NCBI RefSeq assembly: GCF_014205845.1
Contig: NZ_JACHCR010000003.1
Span: 320,281 to 384,280, forward strand
Length of the DNA stretch: 64,000 nucleotides
Direction of reading: 5' to 3'
From: Mucilaginibacter cryoferens
GTDB taxonomy: Bacteria; Bacteroidota; Bacteroidia; Sphingobacteriales; Sphingobacteriaceae
The translations under genes were made by a program, and so were the position numbers. Position 1 is the first letter of the stretch. Every line of letters starts with the position of its first letter. Below, piece by piece: positions 57,501 to 64,000 of the stretch. The notes under the pieces are model-generated. The model did not search any database and had not been told where the DNA came from. It worked only from the letters and a program-made list of their open reading frames with translations.

Positions 57501-58514
57501 ATGGATATTGTTAATATAAAGAAACTGGCGAAGGAGCTCAATATATCTACTTCAACTATTTCGAGGGCGTTTAATGGCAGCCATGATATTAATAAAGATA
57601 CTAAAGAACGCATCCTGGCTTTTGCCAAAGAGCACAACTTTTTGCCCAATCATTACGCCAGCAACCTCAGGGATAAAAAAACAAAAACCCTGGCCGTGAT
57701 TATCCCTGAAATTGCCAACGACTTTTTTTCGCAGGCTATAAACGGCATTGAAGAGGTTGCCCGCAAAAAAGGTTTTTACATATTGCTTTACCGTACCGAT
57801 GATGTTTTTGAAAAAGAGGTATCGTTTGTAAACTACTTAAACAATGGTAAGGTTGATGGCATCCTGATGTCGGTATCCGGCGAAGCCAATGATCATAATT
57901 ATTTACGCCAGCTGGAATCGAAGAACATTCCCGTGGTATTTTTCGATAGGGTTTATGAGGATATTGATGCGGCCAAGGTAACTACCAACGATTATGAAAG
58001 CAGTTTTGATGCTACTGAGCATCTGTTGCAAACTGGTTGCCGCCGGGTAGCCTACCTGGTGGTAAACAAAAACATTTCCATTGGCCATGTGCGTATGCAA
58101 GGCTATATGGATGCCCTTAAAAAGCACAACGTTCCGTTTGATGATGAACTGGTGATTGATTGCAGTAACGACGAGAAAGTAAACTATAAAATACTCACCA
58201 AAGTATTGCAGGAAATTAAGCCCGATGGTATTTTCAGCTCGGTTGAGCGCCTGGCCTTTGCCACGTACTATGTGTGTAATGATCTGGGGATAGATATCCC
58301 TAAACAACTCAAGATGATTAGCTTCTCCAGCCTGGGCATAGCCCCGTTGCTGAGCCCTGCCCTATCTACCATTACGCAGCCCGCTTATGAAATGGGTATT
58401 AAAGCGGCCAACCTGCTATTTGAAGCGCTTGAACAAAAAGCCGCATCAAACCACAAAAGGCATATCGTTTTAAAATCGAAACTGTTTATAAGGAGGAGTT
58501 CGGCTGGTGAATAG
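57501..58514 (+). CDS. LacI/GalR-family transcriptional regulator
   Basis: 337 residues. N-terminal helix-turn-helix IKKLAKELNISTSTISRAFN (about 6-25) plus a hinge helix (NHYASNLRDKKTKTLAVIIP), then a periplasmic-binding-protein-like sensor (about 60-335: ANDFFSQAINGIEEVARKKG, IPVVFFDRVYEDIDAAKVTT). It binds a sugar or related effector and regulates catabolic genes. No target operon is adjacent on either side, so the regulon is not visible here. Confidence 0.93.
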   Translation: MDIVNIKKLAKELNISTSTISRAFNGSHDINKDTKERILAFAKEHNFLPNHYASNLRDKKTKTLAVIIPEIANDFFSQAINGIEEVARKKGFYILLYRTDDVFEKEVSFVNYLNNGKVDGILMSVSGEANDHNYLRQLESKNIPVVFFDRVYEDIDAAKVTTNDYESSFDATEHLLQTGCRRVAYLVVNKNISIGHVRMQGYMDALKKHNVPFDDELVIDCSNDEKVNYKILTKVLQEIKPDGIFSSVERLAFATYYVCNDLGIDIPKQLKMISFSSLGIAPLLSPALSTITQPAYEMGIKAANLLFEALEQKAASNHKRHIVLKSKLFIRRSSAGE

Positions 58515-58599
58515 AGAGTAGCTGATTAAGTGAGTGGTTGAGATTTCCCTATAAAAGGTTCAACCTAATCAACTACTCACCTAATCAACCAATCACCAA

Positions 58600-59229
58600 T
58601 TAAACGTGAATAAACAATTCACTTTTTGGTCTGCGTACTTTAATCATTTTGCTGTACACATCGTCTTCTGCGCGATAACCAACGGCAGCAATAACAGATG
58701 TGGTTAAGCCCAATTCTTTTAAGCCTAAAATTTCATCAAATTGCGCAGGGTCAAAACCTTCCATTGGGGCGGCATCAACACCTATTTCGGCAGCTTGTGA
58801 TACCAACACCCCTAAAGCGATGTAAGCTTGCTTGTGCGACCAGGCAACTTTTTGCTCATCGGTACGGCTGCTTAGCGTGCCTAAAACCATCTGTTCTAAA
58901 CCGGCAAGACTATCGCGATCTACACTGCGTACATCTGCAACCAGATCAATAAACTTTTTACCAAAAGCTTCATCCAAAGAGGTTAACGAAGCAAAAACGA
59001 ATAAGGCCGATGAATCTGTAATTTGTGCTTGGTTGTAACCGGCAGCACGCAGTTTTGCCCTTGTTTCGGCATCCTGAACTACTATCACCTTAAACGACTG
59101 TAAGCCAAGTGATGTTGGTGCTAATTGTATGGCGCTTTGCAATTGATCTAATTGCTCGGCAGTTATTTTTTTACTTGGGTCGAATTTTTTAACAGCGGCC
59201 CTTTTCTGTAAATTTTCTATTAATGACAT
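58600..59229 (-). CDS. Nitroreductase-family NAD(P)H oxidoreductase
   Basis: 209 residues. FMN-binding features: LQKRAAVKKFDPSKKITAEQ, LAPTSLGLQSFKVIVVQD (about 36-53), an alpha-helical middle with the WSHKQAYIALGVLVSQAAEI helix, AAPMEGFDPAQFDEILGL and AAVGYRAEDD near the C-terminus. It reduces nitro compounds or quinones with NAD(P)H as a homodimer. Usual length for the NfsB-like branch. Monocistronic, downstream of the LacI gene but on the other strand. Confidence 0.92.
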   Translation of the reverse strand: MSLIENLQKRAAVKKFDPSKKITAEQLDQLQSAIQLAPTSLGLQSFKVIVVQDAETRAKLRAAGYNQAQITDSSALFVFASLTSLDEAFGKKFIDLVADVRSVDRDSLAGLEQMVLGTLSSRTDEQKVAWSHKQAYIALGVLVSQAAEIGVDAAPMEGFDPAQFDEILGLKELGLTTSVIAAVGYRAEDDVYSKMIKVRRPKSELFIHV

Positions 59230-59299
59230 GGCGTTTTTTTTTGTTTAGTTGAAACAAAAATAGATGTTCAAACACCAAAAATCGTCATGCCATCGTAAA

Positions 59300-61549
59300 C
59301 TATAAATTCGCTTTTGCCTTTAGTTCATCTTCCTTATCTTTCTCTTCCTGTTTCAGCCTCCGGCGCTCTACCCTAATATCTTTACGTGTGCGGCCGGCGG
59401 TATCAATATTATATTCGCGGTTCTTATAATCAAGCTTCAGGGCATCTATTTGCTCTTTCAGCTTTTCTTTGGCCGTTTGCTCCTTTTGCTTTTCTTTTTC
59501 TTCCTGTTTTTTGTCTGTAGTATCTTTTTTACCAAACAAGCGTTGAAAAAAGCTGGGCTTTTTGGCAGGCTCTTCAATTACCGGCAGGGTTTCGTTATCA
59601 TCATTCCCGCCTTGCTTCATCAGGCTATCGGCTTTCGCGGTATCAATTGGTGCAATAGTTTGCCTTAAGCTTTCTCTTAAGCGCACGGTATAAAAGCCAT
59701 AGGCGCTGGTATCGCGCTGTGTAAGGCCCTTATCTGCCATTAACCTCCCAATTAAGTTAAAGTACCCGTGCAGGCCCGGCCGCAGCGTACCATCGGGCTG
59801 AAAAGCATATAAGCCCCCTTTGGGGTAAGGCACTATACTGGCCAGGTAAATACTTTCGCCCAGGGTAAGCTCTGATGGCGATTTGCCAAAATAATAATGA
59901 GCCGCTTCAGAGATCCCATAAATATTGCGGCCCCATTCTATAATGTTGAGGTAAACCTCCAGCATGCGGCTTTTGGCCATAATGCGATTATTCTCAATGA
60001 TCCAAACAATCAATATCTCCTCAATTTTGCGGGCCAGGTTTTTATCCCGGCTTAAAAACGAATTTTTGATAAGCTGCATGGATATACCGCTTGCACCACG
60101 CTTAAACTTTTTGGTTTTAAAATCTGTGGCTAACGACTTACGGAACGCCTCTTCCACAAAACCGTGATTGTTAAAAAACGATGGATCTTCGGCAGTCATT
60201 ACCGCGTTACGCAGGTTAGGGCTGATCTTATCGAGCGTTGTAAACTCCGGATTTTCGGGGCCTATCAAATGCGGGGCCATAGGCTTCCCTTTTTCGTACG
60301 GGGTGTAAACAAAGGGATTATTTAATTTACCCAGGTCGGTTTTACCATATTTAACAACCTTAAACCCATCTTTATCCAGCCGCGAATCAAACTGCAGATC
60401 GTCCGGCTTGCTGGTATCCAGGTATAAATGCATGGCGTATTTCAATTTTCCGGCAACCTGTATCCCATCCAGCGCATCAAACATGCCCTGCGGAAACGAA
60501 TCAAAAATATCGGCGGCCTTTAGCCAGTCGGTATTCATTTTTAACTCATATATTTTAGTTGGGCTTAAGGTGTATTTAATAAACGGCCTTGCAGTTACAT
60601 TTTTAATATGGATCATCGACGAACTATCGATAGACACATAATTACTGCCTACAAACAGGTTGGCATCAATAGAAGCTGCCGGGAAAACAATATCGCCCGG
60701 CGAAAGACCCGGATGGTTTAACAGCAAATTGCTTACCCCCCACGAGCCGTAAATGCGGGTTTCGCCCCCACTGTGCTCAACCTTGGTTAAGCGGGTGGTT
60801 ATAGTATCGGCATTTATTTTAAGGTGAAGTTTTTTCTGAATAATAGGCAGCTCTATCTTTTTACCATCGGCATAAAGTTTTATATCGATATTTTTATCTG
60901 ATGGGTGCAGTTTGCCCACAAAATGCCAGGTCGATTCGCCATTATCAACATCAATGGTTGAGGTAAGGTCGCCCTCTTTTATCTGCGCTGTTTTTGCAAG
61001 TAGTTTTAGCTGGCTGCTATCGTCTTTAAAACTTACCGAAAAGTTAGTTAGCGTAAGGTTATCAGGGATTTTGTACAACACTTCATTAACCAGGTTATTG
61101 GCCAGTACCGATAAATCGGTCTTGGTGGTTGATGTGGTATCACGTTTCTTTTTAAATAAAAAATCGAAGTTTTTTACCCCTTTTAAATTGGTGAGATTAA
61201 TAAAGCCATCCTGCAGCAATACGTCCGATAGCTTAATCTCGCCAACAATAAGCGGCAATAACTTAACACTTACTACAAAATTTTTGATGCGCAGCAAACT
61301 ATCGCGCTGCTCTGGCACAATGGTAACATCAGAAAAAGACACCGTACTGGCCCCTGTAAAATGGGCCGAGCCTATTTTTACATCTAAATTATAATCGCGT
61401 TTGGCTTTTGCCGTAGCTTTAACAATTGCTTTTTGAAGCAGCCCTTCACGTTTTGAATAGGCAATATAACCGCCTATTAATAAGATGAGGAACAGCGGAA
61501 TAAGGGTAAATGCGGCTATGCGTATATATTTAGGGTTGAGGCGCTTCAT
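59300..61549 (-). CDS. AsmA-like/GT51 peptidoglycan transglycosylase fusion
   Basis: 749 residues. An N-terminal membrane anchor (about 12-32), then a long AsmA-like beta-strand region (about 45-400; GSAHFTGASTVSFSDVTIVP). A glycosyltransferase-51 domain follows (about 440-610) with catalytic MTAEDPSFFNNHG, RGASGISMQLIKN and EVYLNIIEWGRNIYG. The C-terminus is a Lys/Glu-rich coiled coil (QEEKEKQKEQTAKEKLKEQI). No transpeptidase domain. It polymerises glycan strands at the inner membrane; the AsmA-like part suggests a link to envelope lipid or outer-membrane assembly. Confidence 0.88.
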   Translation of the reverse strand: MKRLNPKYIRIAAFTLIPLFLILLIGGYIAYSKREGLLQKAIVKATAKAKRDYNLDVKIGSAHFTGASTVSFSDVTIVPEQRDSLLRIKNFVVSVKLLPLIVGEIKLSDVLLQDGFINLTNLKGVKNFDFLFKKKRDTTSTTKTDLSVLANNLVNEVLYKIPDNLTLTNFSVSFKDDSSQLKLLAKTAQIKEGDLTSTIDVDNGESTWHFVGKLHPSDKNIDIKLYADGKKIELPIIQKKLHLKINADTITTRLTKVEHSGGETRIYGSWGVSNLLLNHPGLSPGDIVFPAASIDANLFVGSNYVSIDSSSMIHIKNVTARPFIKYTLSPTKIYELKMNTDWLKAADIFDSFPQGMFDALDGIQVAGKLKYAMHLYLDTSKPDDLQFDSRLDKDGFKVVKYGKTDLGKLNNPFVYTPYEKGKPMAPHLIGPENPEFTTLDKISPNLRNAVMTAEDPSFFNNHGFVEEAFRKSLATDFKTKKFKRGASGISMQLIKNSFLSRDKNLARKIEEILIVWIIENNRIMAKSRMLEVYLNIIEWGRNIYGISEAAHYYFGKSPSELTLGESIYLASIVPYPKGGLYAFQPDGTLRPGLHGYFNLIGRLMADKGLTQRDTSAYGFYTVRLRESLRQTIAPIDTAKADSLMKQGGNDDNETLPVIEEPAKKPSFFQRLFGKKDTTDKKQEEKEKQKEQTAKEKLKEQIDALKLDYKNREYNIDTAGRTRKDIRVERRRLKQEEKDKEDELKAKANL

Positions 61550-61666
61550 GAGTAAATTTTTCCAAAACTAAACTAATTCTTATCCCCTGCAAACGGTTGT
61601 TTCTGCAAATTGTTTCCTGAGTAAACACAAATCAATGCTCCGTTTTCATAAATTTGCCATAATATT

Positions 61667-62758
61667 ATGATAATCACTAAAGAACAAGTTTTACAAGCAC
61701 TGGGCAATGTTGAAGAGCCGGATCTGAAAAAAGACCTGGTTACCCTCAACATGATACAGGATATACATATTGATGGCAACAAGCTAAGCTTTTCGGTTAT
61801 ACTAACCACACCGGCATGCCCTTTAAAAGCGATGATTGAAAACGCCTGTCGTAACGCCATTGCTTATTTTGTAAGCAAAGATGTGGTAGTTGATATCAAC
61901 ATGACTTCGCGCGTTACCACGCAAAAAAACACCGGCGTACCAGGTGTTAAAAATATCATCGCGGTAGCATCGGGTAAAGGAGGTGTTGGCAAATCAACCG
62001 TGGCGGCAAACCTGGCCCTGGGCCTTGCCCGCTCTGGTGCCAAAGTTGGATTAATTGATGCCGATATTTATGGCCCATCGGTGCCCATCATGTTCGGCCT
62101 GGAGGGTGCACGCCCGCAAGCCAGCGTTGTTGATGGCAAAACCCGTATTGAGCCTATCGAAAAATATGGCATTAAACTACTGTCGATAGGTTTCTTTACC
62201 GATCCCAACCAACCTGTGCCATGGCGCGGACCAATGGTATCAACAGCGGTAAAACAGCTGTTTAATGATGCAGACTGGGGCGAGTTGGATTATATGGTGA
62301 TTGACTTGCCACCGGGTACCGGCGATATTCACATCACCATTACGCAAACCTTCCCGGTTACGGGTGCCGTTATTGTAACCACACCGCAAAACGTAGCCCT
62401 TGCCGATGCCCGCAAAGGGATTGGCATGTTTATGATGCCGGCTATTAACGTACCTATACTGGGCGTGGTAGAAAACATGTCGTACTTTACCCCTGCCGAG
62501 TTGCCGGATAATAAGTATTACATTTTTGGCCAGGGTGGCGGCCAAAAACTTGCGCAACAACTGGATGTGCCGTTTTTGGGCGAAATACCGCTGGTTAAAA
62601 GTATCAGCGACTCTGGCGATGCGGGCATGCCTGCCATTATGGAAGAAGGAGGTGTAATGACCAGGGCTTTTATTAACATGGCAGAACGTGTAGCACAACA
62701 AGTAGCAATCTCCAATGCAAAAGCATTTGAGAAACAAGCGTCGGAAATAAAGATATAA
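61667..62758 (+). CDS. Mrp/NBP35-family iron-sulfur carrier ATPase
   Basis: 363 residues. An N-terminal DUF59/MIP18-like domain (about 1-85, ITKEQVLQALGNVEEPDLKK) precedes a Mrp P-loop ATPase: VASGKGGVGKSTVAANLALG (about 101-120), YMVIDLPPGTGD and VVENMSYFTP. The CxxC found in some NBP35 proteins is not evident. It carries or assembles Fe-S clusters in the cytosol. Its partner NFU gene follows 112 bp downstream on the same strand. Confidence 0.94.
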   Translation: MIITKEQVLQALGNVEEPDLKKDLVTLNMIQDIHIDGNKLSFSVILTTPACPLKAMIENACRNAIAYFVSKDVVVDINMTSRVTTQKNTGVPGVKNIIAVASGKGGVGKSTVAANLALGLARSGAKVGLIDADIYGPSVPIMFGLEGARPQASVVDGKTRIEPIEKYGIKLLSIGFFTDPNQPVPWRGPMVSTAVKQLFNDADWGELDYMVIDLPPGTGDIHITITQTFPVTGAVIVTTPQNVALADARKGIGMFMMPAINVPILGVVENMSYFTPAELPDNKYYIFGQGGGQKLAQQLDVPFLGEIPLVKSISDSGDAGMPAIMEEGGVMTRAFINMAERVAQQVAISNAKAFEKQASEIKI

Positions 62759-62870
62759 AACCGGAAGTGTTTTATTTTGATCTCTTTACCCTTAAGTTAA
62801 CGGGTAAATATTTGGAAGAAAAAATACAGTAAATTATTAATAACTTTACTTTAGTTATAAATTAGTAAAA

Positions 62871-63149
62871 ATGAGTTTATTAAGTCAGGTTGAAGCAGCT
62901 TTAGATACAATTCGTCCGTATTTGGAGGCTGATGGCGGGAATGTTTCAGTAGAGGAGATCACCCCTGAGGGTATTGTTAAATTAAGACTATTAGGCTCGT
63001 GCGGCTCGTGCCCGATGAGCATCATGACCCTTAAAGCGGGTATTGAGCAGGCTATAAAAAAGGCTGTTCCAGAAGTTACCGCTATTGAGGCTATAAACCT
63101 TACGGATATTGACGACCCTAACGCTGTACTGCCCGAGAACCTCAGATAG
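62871..63149 (+). CDS. NifU-like Fe-S scaffold (NFU domain)
   Basis: 92 residues; the whole protein is one NFU domain, with VEAALDTIRPYLEADGGNVS and the cluster-binding LLGSCGSCPMSIMTLKAGIE (C-x-x-C). It accepts and hands on a 4Fe-4S cluster. It directly follows the Mrp-type gene, a common pairing in this phylum, which fits one Fe-S delivery unit. Confidence 0.93.
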   Translation: MSLLSQVEAALDTIRPYLEADGGNVSVEEITPEGIVKLRLLGSCGSCPMSIMTLKAGIEQAIKKAVPEVTAIEAINLTDIDDPNAVLPENLR

Positions 63150-63265
63150 TGTTAAGTATTGTTAAATACCGCTGTAGTTACGGTATTACCTTTATTTTTG
63201 AGCAACGTTTTGAAACCTTTTCCCGTATATTGAGGTAGTTATTAAGGGGAGAAAGGGACAGGTAT

Positions 63266-63892
63266 ATGAAATATTTAGTTGTCGTATTTTTATTATTTGC
63301 ATCGGTGGCTGCATTTGCGCAAAGCCATAACGACAGGCCTGTTGTGCAATTTACAGGGGTAGTGCACAATGCCGATAGCACAAGTGTTATAGTACCTTAC
63401 GTATCTATCGCCAATCTATCATTCCATAACCAGATTAACTTAAGCAATTACAAGGGCTATTTTTCTTTTGTGGTGCATGAGCAGGATACCTTACGTTTCA
63501 CCTGCGTGGGTTACGGGCAGGTGCTGGTGGTTATTCCTTCAAATTTAGCGGGTAAAAGCTATACTATGCAGGTAGGTATTAAACCACAGATCATTAACCT
63601 GCCGGCATTTCACGTATTTCCGTGGGCTACTACAGATGAGTTCAAAAAAGATTTTTTAGCTATAAAACTGGCCGATGACGACCTGGAGATAGCGCGCAAA
63701 AACATCAGCAAAGCAACACTTTCTGCATTGTATAATACTTTACCAAGGGATGCCCAGGAAATTCAATCGGCAAGCGCGCAAGCCATGCACAATACCATCC
63801 TTAACTCGCACTCGCTTACCCCAAACCCTTTGCTTAATCCACTGGCATGGGGCAGTCTCATTAAGCAAATCTCCGACGCGGATAGCAAGTAA
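63266..63892 (+). CDS. Secreted protein with CarboxypepD-regulatory-like region
   Basis: 208 residues with a signal peptide (MKYLVVVFLLFASVAAFAQ), then VQFTGVVHNADSTSVIVPYV and SNYKGYFSFVVHEQDTLRFT, a single carboxypeptidase-regulatory-like beta-sandwich as in many outer-membrane-associated proteins of the phylum. The C-terminal half (about 125-208) is helical and unknown. The stop codon directly joins the tandem repeat at the window end. Function unknown. Confidence 0.75.
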   Translation: MKYLVVVFLLFASVAAFAQSHNDRPVVQFTGVVHNADSTSVIVPYVSIANLSFHNQINLSNYKGYFSFVVHEQDTLRFTCVGYGQVLVVIPSNLAGKSYTMQVGIKPQIINLPAFHVFPWATTDEFKKDFLAIKLADDDLEIARKNISKATLSALYNTLPRDAQEIQSASAQAMHNTILNSHSLTPNPLLNPLAWGSLIKQISDADSK

Positions 63893-64000
63893 GTCATACG
63901 TTTTAAGTCATACGTTTTAAGTCATACGTTTTAAGTCATACGTTTTAAGTCATACGTTTTAAGTCATACGTTTTAAGTCATACGTTTTAAGTCATACGTT
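63893..64000. repeat. 14-bp tandem repeat array (cut by window edge)
   Basis: GTCATACGTTTTAA is repeated perfectly from 63893 to the end (7 full copies plus a partial copy). It starts right after the stop codon of the 63266 gene, so the stop TAA joins the first unit. True length is unknown. Confidence 0.9.

Noticed and set aside
63893..64000. Reading the tandem array as a CRISPR
   Set aside because: Units are directly adjacent with no spacers, and no cas genes are near.

Overview
The window is about 64 kb of chromosome from a Bacteroidota bacterium, most probably Sphingobacteriaceae and Mucilaginibacter- or Pedobacter-like. This is inferred from a SusC/SusD/DUF1735 outer-membrane operon, a PadR-PspC pair, a very long DUF4175 coiled-coil protein, CarboxypepD-regulatory-domain outer-membrane proteins, a MetG with a fused C-terminal tRNA-binding domain, and promoters of the Bacteroidota type (-33 TTTG, -7 TAnnTTTG). 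No species name can be given from the sequence alone.

Backbone left part (1-39.9 kb): partial AraC regulator and SDR reductase; tRNA-Arg(CCT); metG; LD-carboxypeptidase and DoxX; a lipoprotein; two tandem paralogous secreted proteins; the DUF1735-SusD-SusC operon (minus strand) divergent from padR-pspC; a second TonB-receptor-like barrel; an M14 carboxypeptidase divergent from recQ-murF; an FAD oxidoreductase; a membrane zinc peptidase; an ECF sigma/anti-sigma pair; a PfkB kinase; glutathione peroxidase; a minus-strand operon DUF4175 - RsbW-like kinase - ybeY; a TPR histidine kinase and a beta-helix lipoprotein. Backbone right part (54.8-64 kb): OB-like secreted protein, stand-alone PAS protein, response regulator, LacI regulator, nitroreductase, AsmA-like/GT51 transglycosylase, the Fe-S pair Mrp and NFU, a secreted protein, and a 14-bp tandem repeat running off the window.

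In between lies a 14.8-kb genomic island (39920-54768). It is bounded by a perfect 43-bp direct repeat made of the 5' half of tRNA-Pro(GGG). The intact tRNA-Pro is at the right end and an orphan 5' half at the left, next to a tyrosine integrase. Paired 9-bp arm-type repeats 12 bp apart lie just inside both ends. The island is visibly more AT-rich than its flanks, and nearly all genes are on the plus strand, several with their own terminator. Cargo includes a helicase-like protein lacking the Walker lysine, several families I do not recognise, three small secreted proteins, a GIY-YIG-like protein, a translationally coupled pair (PUA/EVE-like sensor with a membrane segment, plus a two-TM coiled-coil protein), a PIN-domain protein and a DUF262-HNH (GmrSD-like) nuclease. 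The second half looks like anti-phage or anti-plasmid defence.

The island's intergenic gaps are unusual: they hold long inverted repeats and competing helices (44783-44898, 46105-46357, 48783-49305, 51106-51193, 54337-54441). One 754-bp gap has no recognisable gene and at least seven hairpins.

The backbone also carries two dispersed repeat families. One is a CCCCCTnAAGGGGG element, sitting just after stop codons and once in frame inside murF. The other is an ATGTGCAGAT-type element. Two loci share an identical 19-nt core between a small hairpin and a terminator, which looks like a small-RNA family.
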